Assembly: GCA_028692885.1 (NCBI GenBank)
Contig: JAQUWM010000018.1
Coordinates: 1 to 40,910 of the forward strand
Origin: Acetobacterium sp.
GTDB taxonomy: Bacteria; Bacillota; Clostridia; Eubacteriales; Eubacteriaceae
Reading direction: 5' to 3'
Length of the DNA: 40,910 nucleotides
The first letter of the stretch is position 1, and each line of letters starts with the position of its first letter. The notes under the pieces are model-generated. The model was given only the letters and a program-made list of their open reading frames with translations, searched no databases and was not told the origin of the DNA. Below, in pieces: positions 31,024 to 38,650 of the stretch. Both the position numbers and the translations under genes were made by a program.

Positions 31024-31611
31024 ATGGATCCCAATTTAATTAAATTTATGGAGAAATATACTGATTTTAGTAAAGAAGAATTACCGGAAGTCTTGGGGAA
31101 GATGGTAGTTGAAAGCTATCAAAAAGGAACAATCCTGCTGCAGCAGGGAGATATTTCGCGTAAGTGTTATCTGGTCTTGAATGGCTGTATCAGACAATAC
31201 AGTTGTGGGGAAGACGGTAAAGAAACTACCAATAATTTCTTTACCGAGGAACAATCTGTGACAATGTTTATAAGCTATAAACTAAGACAACCTTCGGATT
31301 ATTCGCTGTCCTGTGTAGAAGATACCACCGTGCTGATTGGTGATATGGCTTCGGAAGAAGAAATGTATAACAAATTTCCGGCGCTCCAAAATATTACCAG
31401 ATCCATGTTGGAACTGAATTTTGGCGAAACCCAGGATGCCAGCGCCAGATTCATAGCGGAAACCCCGGAAGAGCGGTATCGCAGTTTGGCAGAGCAAAGA
31501 CCGGGATTGGTTAATCGGGTGCCGCAATATCAACTGGCAAGCTATCTTGGAATAACGCCTGAATCGCTAAGTAGAATTAAGAAGCGGTTATCCCAGGACC
31601 GCAATTGCTAG
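31024..31611 (+). CDS. Crp/Fnr-family transcriptional regulator
   Basis: A 195-residue regulator. The N-terminal cyclic-nucleotide-binding beta barrel (about 20-125) shows YQKGTILLQQGDISRKCYLVLNGCIRQYSCGEDGKETT. A dimer helix (about 120-150) is followed by the C-terminal helix-turn-helix VPQYQLASYLGITPESLSRIKKRL. No Cys cluster for an Fe-S sensor is present, so it is not an Fnr-type oxygen sensor. The ligand is not deducible. It is separated by 3 bp from the stop of the convergent DUF4386 gene, a neighbour pair seen repeatedly in Firmicutes. Confidence 0.88.
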   Translation: MDPNLIKFMEKYTDFSKEELPEVLGKMVVESYQKGTILLQQGDISRKCYLVLNGCIRQYSCGEDGKETTNNFFTEEQSVTMFISYKLRQPSDYSLSCVEDTTVLIGDMASEEEMYNKFPALQNITRSMLELNFGETQDASARFIAETPEERYRSLAEQRPGLVNRVPQYQLASYLGITPESLSRIKKRLSQDRNC

Positions 31612-31614
31612 AAT

Positions 31615-32331
31615 TTAATTGCTTTTAGCGGCTGTCTTGCCGCCTTTTATCAACAGCCAGAGTCCAAAACCCAATTCACCGACGGTCATCGGCAGGCTTA
31701 AAATCTTTTCGATCAACAGTGTTGCGGTTTCATATTGGGGCAGAAATAAATACATCGAATGAATCAGAATATAACTTAAAGCAGCAATGAACAAAAGGAA
31801 CCCCAGGAATTTGGGGATAAAGTCTGATTTTAAAATCAGATAAGCAATGACCAATAAATGGAGACCAAAAACAATTAATCCCAGCGACCAGACACGATCA
31901 AAGGCATTGAGATACAACGTGACTTGAGCAGTCAATTGATTGGTTTGCGCAAATGCCAAATAAAGAGGGTCACTTAATAAAAGTGAAACTAGAATTAAAT
32001 TTGAAATAGCGATGCCTAAAATCACGGCATAACTTAACCGAAACCAGCCGCCCAATAAAGCCAGATGCTTATCAACTTGGTTCATAAAAATGGATAACGC
32101 CCAGGCAATAATAATATCAAAAACAAGAATCAGGAACCAACTGAAAATCTCAGCCCGAAAAAGGGATGGATTTTCCAGGAGTTGAAGCAGAGTTGTTTCA
32201 GCATCCCCTGTTATAACCAGACTGGAGTGAGCAAATCCAAAGGCAAATCCAGCACATATTACAATCATTAGCATTGCCACCCCAACGATGACAGCGGCTT
32301 TTCTTGGCAATATTTTTTCTGTTTCAAACAC
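31615..32331 (-). CDS. DUF4386 domain membrane protein
   Basis: A 238-residue membrane protein with six hydrophobic segments (about 14-33, 58-82, 93-118, 140-160, 168-190, 207-228). The arrangement, and stretches such as FRAEIFSWFLILVFDIIIAWAL and GLHLLVIAYLILKSDFIPKFLGFLLFIAALSYI, identify DUF4386, a family of unknown function. The start is ATG 32331; AGGAGGTAAT lies just upstream. Convergence with the Crp/Fnr gene suggests that the two are functionally linked. The 32332-32561 gap holds no gene. Confidence 0.85.
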   Translation of the reverse strand: MFETEKILPRKAAVIVGVAMLMIVICAGFAFGFAHSSLVITGDAETTLLQLLENPSLFRAEIFSWFLILVFDIIIAWALSIFMNQVDKHLALLGGWFRLSYAVILGIAISNLILVSLLLSDPLYLAFAQTNQLTAQVTLYLNAFDRVWSLGLIVFGLHLLVIAYLILKSDFIPKFLGFLLFIAALSYILIHSMYLFLPQYETATLLIEKILSLPMTVGELGFGLWLLIKGGKTAAKSN

Positions 32332-32561
32332 TTAACTCATTACCTCCTTGTTTGTATGGAAGCATCTTAGCATAGCGGATATCGTATTTCATTGACTTAA
32401 GTTAAGAATGGATAATATTTTTAAGCTAACTTTTTAATTGCGGTATTACTAAGTGGCGAGTGCTGTAATCAATACTTATGTGTAGCCGTCCCGAAAAAAA
32501 ACAGCTGGCTAACGTTTTTTTAAGTAAGTTAACAAATTTAATATTTCTGTACTCACAATTT

Positions 32562-33323
32562 TTAACGATTGAAAAATTCTTCTGCTCGTTTCACCCATTC
32601 TTCGGGATGATAAGCACTGATTTCGGAATGACGATAACCTGATAATTCAATTAATTGACAACTCTTAACAGTGCTTTGGAATAGCGCTCCGGACGCTTTA
32701 ATACACTTCATTTCTTTACTGCCATACCAGTAAATGATAGCGCTCTGGCTATTTTTTAAACTGTCTTTGAGTTCATAGTTATAATAGGTTTCAAAAACCC
32801 GATTCATTGTTTCTACTTTAACAGCGGGGATATCTCGCAAATATAACTTGGCAATGTCATCAGGTAAATGCATTTGTTTGGGAAGCATCGTCAGGGCCCA
32901 CTGATTAAATTTTTTTGAAAACAGCCATTTGCCAAAATGCTTATAGACAAAGCGACTGTATTTCAAAAGAGCTGGCTGGGGAATGCACAGGCCACTTTCG
33001 ATAATTGCTTTTTCGGCAAGGTTTGCTCTTCTTGATAAGAGTTCAATGGCGATCTGTCCGCCCAGTGAAACCCCGCTGAGGGCGAAAAGTTGGCCATCAT
33101 TGTTATGGTCAATATAATCAAGTAATAAATCAGCAATCTTTTCGGTAGAGCAATAAGGAACATCAGCTTCTTCGCCGTGTCCATCGATTACCGGTAAGAT
33201 CACATGATATTTATGCTGCAATAATCTGGCTTCTTGTAAATAAAGCCAATAGGACCAACCGGCACCGTGAATGAGCATGATCGATGGTGACTTTTTATCC
33301 CCGTATTCATAGAACTTCATCAT
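32562..33323 (-). CDS. Alpha/beta hydrolase
   Basis: A 253-residue alpha/beta-hydrolase-fold enzyme. The oxyanion segment is IMLIHGAGWSYWLY, the nucleophile elbow is GVSLGG (Ser86) and the catalytic His is in SGYRHSE (His232). The acid residue is less certain. No signal peptide, so cytoplasmic. The substrate could be an ester or a C-C bond, and the sequence does not decide. AAAGGAAAAC precedes two consecutive ATGs. A 3' gene remnant lies immediately upstream on the same strand. Confidence 0.88.
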   Translation of the reverse strand: MMKFYEYGDKKSPSIMLIHGAGWSYWLYLQEARLLQHKYHVILPVIDGHGEEADVPYCSTEKIADLLLDYIDHNNDGQLFALSGVSLGGQIAIELLSRRANLAEKAIIESGLCIPQPALLKYSRFVYKHFGKWLFSKKFNQWALTMLPKQMHLPDDIAKLYLRDIPAVKVETMNRVFETYYNYELKDSLKNSQSAIIYWYGSKEMKCIKASGALFQSTVKSCQLIELSGYRHSEISAYHPEEWVKRAEEFFNR

Positions 33324-33343
33324 TGTTTTCCTTTCGTTGTCTG

Positions 33344-33454
33344 CTAAAATAATTCATCTAACATATTTTCGATCAGCTGAAGGATGATTTTCTCAATCCC
33401 GGCTTCTACCAGTATATCCTTAATTATTTCTTTGTCAACGTAGTGATTATTATG
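33344..33454 (-). pseudogene. 3' remnant, possibly of a TetR-type regulator
   Basis: A 36-codon minus-strand frame without start reads ...VDKEIIKDILVEAGIEK... and ends ENMLDELF, 20 nt before the hydrolase gene. The helical, Leu/Ile-rich tail resembles the last helix of TetR-family proteins, but the stretch is too short to be sure. It may be what remains of the hydrolase operon's first gene. Confidence 0.35.
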
Positions 33455-33594
33455 TTAAAATTATAAATATCGACAGCTAGCCCATTAAATGATCGTATTT
33501 GATAGAGGATGGTATTGTTAGCCATTTGAAAGAAAGCGACAGACTGCCATAGGCAATTAAATCAGTAGATTCTAAATAATGAGAGGTCATTTGT

Positions 33595-34047
33595 ATGGAA
33601 GAAAATTTAATTGCCCCCTGTGGCATGAATTGCAGCCTATGTGTCGCCTATCAAATGAAAAAAGGTGATTTAAAAAAGCAGGGATTTAACCGGAAATACT
33701 GTCCCGGCTGTATTCCCAGAGGCGAAAACTGCACCCATATGGGCGATCAGTGTGAGTTGCTCAAAAACGGCCGGGTCCGTTTTTGTTATGAATGCAGTGA
33801 TTTTCCCTGCAAGCGCTTAAAGGGACTGGATAAGCGTTATCGGACCAAATATCATATGAGCATGATTGAAAATCTGAAGGCGCTGCAGAAAAATGGGATG
33901 GCGGCGTTTCTAGAAAGCGAAAAAAAACGGTGGGCATGTCCCAAGTGTGGTGAACCAATTTGCTGTCATAACGGGCTCTGTCTGCATTGTGATCTTGAGA
34001 TTTTGCGAAAGAATAAGCGCTACCGCTGGAATGAGGAGGATGTCTAA
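33595..34047 (+). CDS. DUF3795 Cys-rich protein
   Basis: A 150-residue protein starting LIAPCGMNCSLCVAYQ, the DUF3795 signature, with further Cys pairs YCPGC, CTHMGDQC, CYECSDFPC and a C-terminal ribbon ACPKCGEPICCHNGLCLHCD. About 16 Cys suggest zinc or Fe-S binding. The function is unknown. GAGAGG precedes ATG 33595. The TAA is followed at once by the TTG start of the acetyltransferase gene, so the two are co-transcribed and co-translated. Confidence 0.88.
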   Translation: MEENLIAPCGMNCSLCVAYQMKKGDLKKQGFNRKYCPGCIPRGENCTHMGDQCELLKNGRVRFCYECSDFPCKRLKGLDKRYRTKYHMSMIENLKALQKNGMAAFLESEKKRWACPKCGEPICCHNGLCLHCDLEILRKNKRYRWNEEDV

Positions 34048-34554
34048 TTGAAAACAACACTACGTAAATGGAAAATAGAAGATGCGCAGCAGCTTTCAGA
34101 GATGCTGAACAACCAGAAAATTCTGGCTAACCTGAGGGACGGCCTGCCCTTTCCCTATACCATCGATGATGCAAAAGAATATATTCAGGCCATGCTGGAT
34201 GCGGATCAAGATCAAACCTTTGCTTATGCCATCACCGATGAGGATCGGGTCCTTGGGAGCATTGGTGTGTTTCGCAAAGATAATATCCATTTTCAAACCG
34301 CTGAACTGGGTTATTATATTGCCGAACCCGATTGGGGCCAGGGACATGGGACCCGGGCGGTAAAACAGATCTGTGAACTGATTTTTGAAACAACCGATAT
34401 CATCCGTGTTTTTGCCGAACCTTTTGCTCGGAACCTGGGGTCATGCCGGATTCTTGAAAAAGCGGGCTTCCAACTGGAAGGACTACTCAGAAAAAATGCC
34501 CTCAAAAATGGCCAAACAGAAGATATGAAACTATACGCGTTGGTTAGAGAATAA
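34048..34554 (+). CDS. GNAT-family N-acetyltransferase (RimJ/RimL-like)
   Basis: A 168-residue acetyl-CoA-dependent acyltransferase. Family motifs are visible: TTLRKWKIEDAQQLSEMLNN at the N-terminus, AELGYYIAEPDWGQGHGTRAVKQICELIF (the acetyl-CoA pyrophosphate loop G-Q-G-x-G) and FARNLGSCRILEKAGFQLEGLLRKNA, typical of the RimJ/RimL/Acetyltransf_3 group. The start is TTG 34048, directly after the previous stop, with GAGGAGG 8 nt upstream inside that gene. The substrate may be a protein N-terminus, an amine or a drug. Confidence 0.88.
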   Translation: MKTTLRKWKIEDAQQLSEMLNNQKILANLRDGLPFPYTIDDAKEYIQAMLDADQDQTFAYAITDEDRVLGSIGVFRKDNIHFQTAELGYYIAEPDWGQGHGTRAVKQICELIFETTDIIRVFAEPFARNLGSCRILEKAGFQLEGLLRKNALKNGQTEDMKLYALVRE

Positions 34555-34571
34555 GGACAGGGAGCTGGATC

Positions 34572-35235
34572 TTGAAGAACGAATTGGTCACCAAAGCCAT
34601 CGAATCGCGTTGAAAACCTGAATGAGGAAATCGCTATCGAAGCTGTGGCGGATCATTGTCATCTTTCCAAGTATTATCTTTGCAGAGTTTTTAAAGCCGA
34701 AACAGGTGAAGGTGTTTACGCCTTTATCAAGCGTCTGAAAATGGAACAAAGCGCCATTGAAATGAAGCTTGGCAAGGATAAATCGATTACCGATATTGGG
34801 ATGACCTATGGCTACAGTTCGTCAAATTACAGCACCGCCTTTAAGAAACACCATCACCTTTCCCCCGGCGGAATTTCGCAAAACCGTGAACACCAGCTGT
34901 GCTCCACACCCGTTTATTCCGGATCAACTGGCACGATTTCAATCCTTTGAGGTATACGACCAGAAGATAGAGATCAGGCGCTGGCGGATTTTCGGGTGAT
35001 CTATGAGCGGTATTTGGGTAATTATCGGGATCTGGGAGAGCAGTGGTTGACCTTTACGGCGAAGTATCAAACCTATCTCAAAACCGACACTCTTCTGATT
35101 GAACGTTTTTATGATGATCCTGCCATTACCAAGGTTGGGCAATGTTTGTATGACCGTTGAGGCGAATTGCCCGCTCGCGAATATCACCACTATTGAGGGT
35201 GGAAAATTTGCGGTTTACCGCTTTTATGGATTGAT
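34572..35235 (+). pseudogene. AraC-type regulator with GyrI-like domain, four frame lesions
   Basis: The frame opens at TTG 34572 behind GGGAG (MKNELVTKAIE). It is broken at 34602-34611 (net +1 or -2). It continues as the AraC helix-turn-helix (ADHCHLSKYYLCRVFKAETGEGVYAFIKRL... to YGYSSSNYSTAFKKHHHLSP). One extra C in the C5 run at 34862-34866 shifts it to AEFRKTVNTSC. One base is missing near 34977-34981, then a shift near 35140-35150 leads to MTVEANCPLANITTIEGGKFAVYRFYG, the GyrI-like effector domain. The last shift fits an 11-nt deletion between TGTATGACC repeats. The GyrI domain stops at GLIKD and is fused to DUF6144. Confidence 0.75.
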
Positions 35236-35737
35236 CAAAGATGAGAGTAACGACAGCATTGCTAAAAAAATCGTGTATTGCCCGGATGAACCCGCAAAAA
35301 GCGAGGATAACCCAACGTGGGTCAAAGCGACGATGGAGCGGCTGGAAAATCAGTTTGATCAGGATACCGTTGTGCAGATCCGGAGAAACTGTCAGTGTGG
35401 CTACGGCATGGATGAAAAATTGGCGCTGGTAAAAGAGCTGGTTGCAGCATCCGCGAGTCTGGAAGAATTCGGAAATCTGGATAAGGCCAATGCGGTGGGG
35501 ATTTTTAGTGATAATGGCGAACTCTATCTCCAGTTTCCTTTTTGTCCCTGTCCAATGCTGGAAGGGGTTGACCGCTTGGAGAATGATACCTGGTGTCAAT
35601 GCACCACCGGTTACAGCCAGGTGCTTTTTGAAAAAGCGTTCCAGTGTCAAGTTAAGGTGGAGCTCCTGAAAAGCATCAAAATGGGTGATGATAAATGTCT
35701 GATGAAGATTATTCCCGAAAAAAATATCTGGAAATAA
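35099..35737 (+). CDS. GyrI fragment fused in frame to a DUF6144 protein
   Basis: This frame (212 codons; a more likely start is ATG 35150) begins with the end of the decayed GyrI domain up to about KFAVYRFYGLIKD. It then changes to a DUF6144-type sequence: SNDSIAKKIVYCPDEPAKSEDNPTWVKATMERLENQFD, with Cys motifs NCQCGYG, FCPCP and WCQC. The DUF6144 part (about 165 residues) looks almost complete apart from its first few residues. The fusion indicates a deletion that removed the GyrI C-terminus and the promoter and start of the DUF6144 gene. No convincing ribosome site is present, so expression is doubtful. The function of DUF6144 is not established. Confidence 0.65.
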   Translation: MNVFMMILPLPRLGNVCMTVEANCPLANITTIEGGKFAVYRFYGLIKDESNDSIAKKIVYCPDEPAKSEDNPTWVKATMERLENQFDQDTVVQIRRNCQCGYGMDEKLALVKELVAASASLEEFGNLDKANAVGIFSDNGELYLQFPFCPCPMLEGVDRLENDTWCQCTTGYSQVLFEKAFQCQVKVELLKSIKMGDDKCLMKIIPEKNIWK

Positions 35738-35832
35738 AGATTAAGACATCATCGGAAGAAATACAGAAGATCATAACCGAAATTTTGGCTTGCAAAAATG
35801 ATTTGGCTTCGCGGTTCATGGGTATAAGCTAG
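35695..35832 (+). CDS. Possible small ORF overlapping the DUF6144 end
   Basis: A 45-codon frame starts MSDEDYSRKKYLEIKIKTSS and ends RFMGIS, overlapping the preceding stop in another frame. The composition is protein-like (K/E-rich, then a helix EEIQKIITEILACKN). The ribosome site is weak. It could be the true 3' remnant of another gene; no family is recognised. Confidence 0.25.
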   Translation: MSDEDYSRKKYLEIKIKTSSEEIQKIITEILACKNDLASRFMGIS

Positions 35833-35878
35833 TTTGTAAAACAATTAAAGGATGAATCGGAAAGGGGTCAATAGAAAA

Positions 35879-36361
35879 ATGAACACTGCGGTTATTTATT
35901 ATTCACTGGAAGGAAATATGGATTTAGTTGCCCGAAAAATTGGCGAAAATGAGGCCGTTGATCTATTCAGGCTGATTCCCCAAAAGGAATACCCGACGGG
36001 AAAAATCAGCAAATATTTCTGGGGCGGGAAAAGCGTGACCTTCGGAGAACGGCCTAAACTAACAAATCCGAGCATCGATCTGGATCGCTATGAGATTCTG
36101 GTCATTGGCACACCGATTTGGGCCGGAACCTGGACACCCCCACTTAATACCTTTCTTCACGATTACAGCATTATCGGGAAAAAGATTATTCTGACCGCAA
36201 CCCACCTGGGTGGCGGAGCTGACAAATGCTTTGAAAAAATGAAGGCATGTCTCAATGGGAATACGATTATCGGCACGTTTCAATTTAAGGAACCGCTCCA
36301 GCAGATGGATACAAATATCGATGAAAAAATAGAAAAAATTAGAACCCTGATTGAAAATTAA
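35879..36361 (+). CDS. Flavodoxin-family protein
   Basis: A 160-residue flavodoxin-fold protein. The FMN phosphate loop is YYSLEGNMDLVARKI, the aromatic flavin-stacking region is VIGTPIWAGTWTPPLNTFL, and the late loop is TATHLGGGADKCFEKMK. It resembles the flavodoxin/NAD(P)H-dependent oxidoreductase-like group of Clostridia. It starts at ATG 35879 with GGAAAGGGG at suitable distance; ATG 35852 lies too close to its AAAGG. Role: low-potential electron carrier or small flavin oxidoreductase. A terminator follows. Confidence 0.87.
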   Translation: MNTAVIYYSLEGNMDLVARKIGENEAVDLFRLIPQKEYPTGKISKYFWGGKSVTFGERPKLTNPSIDLDRYEILVIGTPIWAGTWTPPLNTFLHDYSIIGKKIILTATHLGGGADKCFEKMKACLNGNTIIGTFQFKEPLQQMDTNIDEKIEKIRTLIEN

Positions 36362-36363
36362 GA

Positions 36364-36403
36364 AAAACATCCTTATCCCCAATATTACGGATAAGGATGT
36401 TTT
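36364..36403 (+). terminator. Rho-independent terminator
   Basis: A perfect 15-bp stem (36364-36378 with 36389-36403), 10-nt loop, ending in T-rich sequence after the flavodoxin gene. Its stem core ATCCTTAT/ATAAGGAT also occurs in the terminator at 27256. Confidence 0.85.
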
Positions 36404-36484
36404 CTTTGTGAGAAAAAAAGTCAGAGATGAAAATCCGCTTGCTAGGATTAGTAAATTAACCCAATAGCTTGCTAAAAATAAATT

Positions 36485-36538
36485 TTGACAGATAGCAAGA
36501 TTTATTTTATTATTAAACTATCGACCGATGGTCGGTAG
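36485..36538 (+). promoter_or_regulatory. TetR promoter with downstream operator
   Basis: TTGACA (36485-36490), 17-bp spacer, TATTAT (36508-36513). The operator CTATCGACC-GAT-GGTCGGTAG (36518-36538) covers the start of transcription. Its core CTATCGACCGATGGTCG recurs at 37217-37233, so the TetR protein is expected to repress itself. Confidence 0.75.
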
Positions 36539-36553
36539 AATGAGAGGTGCTTA

Positions 36554-37177
36554 ATGAAGACAGTCAAAGAAGGCGAAGTCCGCAAACAGGAAATCCTTTT
36601 GGTGGCTCGGGAGCTTTTTGTCACAAAGGGCTATGAACAGACCTCAGTGAATGATATTTTAAAAATTGTAGACATTGCCAAAGGTACCTTTTATTATTAT
36701 TTTGCGTCCAAAGAAGAGGTGCTGGCCGCCATCATTTTAGATATTGTCGAAGAAGGCACCAAACGGGCAGAGCGGATACTTAAAGATAAATCCGTGCCAC
36801 TGGTCAATCGGATCATGATGGCGATTATGGCCCAGTCCCCGGAGTTTGAAGGATCAGAGGAGATCAGGGACGAAATGCACAAGGTCGAAAATGCCAAGCT
36901 GGAACAGTTATACACCAAAGCCATGCTCAAGCGAATGACCCCGCTGTTGGAAGTTGCGGTGGCCGAAGGGGTAGCTGCCGATGTTTTTCATCTGGATTAT
37001 CCCCGGGAAACGATTGAGTCGATTTTGCTGCTGGGCCATATGTTGTTTGACTGCAATATTATGGACTGGGAAATGGCCGATTATCCAGCAAAGATCCAGG
37101 GATTTCTGGCCAATATGGAAAGAATGCTGGGTACCAAAGCAGGGGCACTGGAGGACTTTTTACAAATGTTTGCCTAA
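36554..37177 (+). CDS. TetR/AcrR-family regulator of the MFS/ABC operon
   Basis: A 207-residue TetR-type repressor. The helix-turn-helix (about 8-54) reads QEILLVARELFVTKGYEQTSVNDILKIVDIAKGTFYYYFASKEEV. The C-terminal domain is helical with Met-rich stretches (MLKRMTPLLEVAVAEG). GAGAGGTG precedes the ATG. Two copies of one operator, before this gene and before the MFS gene, mark it as the local regulator of the exporter operon. The inducing compound is unknown, presumably an exporter substrate. Confidence 0.92.
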   Translation: MKTVKEGEVRKQEILLVARELFVTKGYEQTSVNDILKIVDIAKGTFYYYFASKEEVLAAIILDIVEEGTKRAERILKDKSVPLVNRIMMAIMAQSPEFEGSEEIRDEMHKVENAKLEQLYTKAMLKRMTPLLEVAVAEGVAADVFHLDYPRETIESILLLGHMLFDCNIMDWEMADYPAKIQGFLANMERMLGTKAGALEDFLQMFA

Positions 37178-37211
37178 CTAAAACGGGGCGACATTTGTAA
37201 AAATTTTTTTA

Positions 37212-37242
37212 CCCACCTATCGACCGATGGTCGATAGGTGGG
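37212..37242 (+). promoter_or_regulatory. Second, perfect copy of the TetR operator
   Basis: A perfect dyad with 14-bp arms around GAT (37212-37225 and 37229-37242), core CTATCGACC-GAT-GGTCGATAG. It lies between the TetR and MFS genes and matches the operator at 36518 except for one base in the core. It can also form an RNA hairpin. Confidence 0.8.
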
Positions 37243-37297
37243 GTTGAGGAGTAACGCAGGAATGAAAGAAAAGATAAAGAAAATAGGAGGAACCGCA

Positions 37298-38650
37298 ATG
37301 AAACAACAACAGACAATTAAAGGCACAACAAAGCAGAACACTGCCATGAAAAAATTTATGATCCTGGTGGCCGGATCATTCATCTCCAGCATCGGTAGTG
37401 GCTTGACTGATTTTGGGTTGGCGATCTATATTTTAAAGCTAACCGGGTCAGTCGGAGCTACCGGGGTCTTTGCCATTTGCGCCTTTCTGCCAGCGATACT
37501 GCTGGCGCCCGTGGGTGGAGTGTTGGCTGACCGCTATGACAGACGGTTGATGATGATTCTGGGTGAGCTGTTTTCCGGATTGGCGCTGCTGATCTGCCTG
37601 ATAGCGGTGACGAGTCCCCAACCGTCGCTAGTAGTGATCTGCATTGGTGTCGGAATCAGCTCAGTTTTTTCGGCTCTGACAGAACCGGCTTTCAAGGCCA
37701 CCATCACCGACCTCTTGTCAGTAGAAGACTTTTCCCGGGCTGGCGGCATGGTTCAGCTGGCGACCAGTGCTAAGCTGCTGATCTCCCCGGCGATTGCTGG
37801 TCTGATGCTGCAAGTGACAACGGTCGGCACCCTGATCATGCTGGATATGCTGACTTTTTTTACTACGGTACTGATTATCGCATTTGTCAGAAAAGGGTTG
37901 GTCAGCAAAAAAAGAGCAGTGACCGGTTCGGGGTTTCTCAGTGAAATCAGCGATGGCATCATCGCCATCCGTGGTAAAAAGGGCATCATGACGATGATTA
38001 TCATGATGACAATTGCCACCTTCTGTCTGGGGTTTGTACAGATGTTAAGCAAGCCGCTGGTTCTGGCCATTGCTGGGGAAAGGGAACTGGGAATTCTGAC
38101 CACGGTTATTGCCATGGGGATGATGGCCGGAAGCATCGGCATCAGCATGGTCAAGCATCCAAAATCCTATGTTGGGATGTTGTCGATCGGGTTGTTTGGC
38201 TGTGGGGTTTTCATGGCTCTGATTGGGGTCAGTGAAAATCTGGTTCTGATCGCCGGGTTTGGATTTATGATGTTTGTCTTTATGCCGGCCATCCAGATTG
38301 GGGCCGAGGTGCTGATCCGCACCAATCTGGACAATCGTGTTCAGGGCCGGGCCTTTGGTCTGATCAGTCTGATTACCCAGATTGGTTATATTCTGGCCTT
38401 TATCGCCGCCGGCTTTTTAGCGGATCGGATCTTTGAACCCTTGATGCAGGGAAATACTGAGCTGGCTATTAGCATCGGTGCAATGATCGGTTCTGGCGTT
38501 GGCCGAGGCAATGCTCTGTTGATTATCATTGCCGGAATTGGATTGGTCGTGGCCGGGTTGCTGGCCGCTCGCTTAAAAAGTGTCAAAACCCTGGAAGGGA
38601 AGGAGGCTGCAGATGAAACTTTTACTGAATCTTGTCCGAAAGGACTTTAA
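37298..38650 (+). CDS. MFS transporter, macrolide-efflux (Mef)-like
   Basis: A 450-residue exporter with 12 membrane helices. The N-terminal pattern KFMILVAGSFISSIGSGLTDFGLAIYILKLTGSVGATG and GGVLADRYDRRLMMILGELFSGLALL (motif A) are those of the Mef/MFS_3 antibiotic-efflux group, and VQGRAFGLISLITQIGYILAFIAAGFLADRIF is typical of its second half. The ATG at 37298 follows GGAGGAA; the upstream ATG at 37238 lies inside the operator. The 3' end overlaps the next gene's start region by 38 bp, so the operon continues. Confidence 0.9.
   Translation: MKQQQTIKGTTKQNTAMKKFMILVAGSFISSIGSGLTDFGLAIYILKLTGSVGATGVFAICAFLPAILLAPVGGVLADRYDRRLMMILGELFSGLALLICLIAVTSPQPSLVVICIGVGISSVFSALTEPAFKATITDLLSVEDFSRAGGMVQLATSAKLLISPAIAGLMLQVTTVGTLIMLDMLTFFTTVLIIAFVRKGLVSKKRAVTGSGFLSEISDGIIAIRGKKGIMTMIIMMTIATFCLGFVQMLSKPLVLAIAGERELGILTTVIAMGMMAGSIGISMVKHPKSYVGMLSIGLFGCGVFMALIGVSENLVLIAGFGFMMFVFMPAIQIGAEVLIRTNLDNRVQGRAFGLISLITQIGYILAFIAAGFLADRIFEPLMQGNTELAISIGAMIGSGVGRGNALLIIIAGIGLVVAGLLAARLKSVKTLEGKEAADETFTESCPKGL

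Noticed and set aside
37753-38154. 133-codon minus-strand frame inside the MFS gene
   Set aside because: Antisense shadow made of Met/Ile-rich reversed membrane codons.
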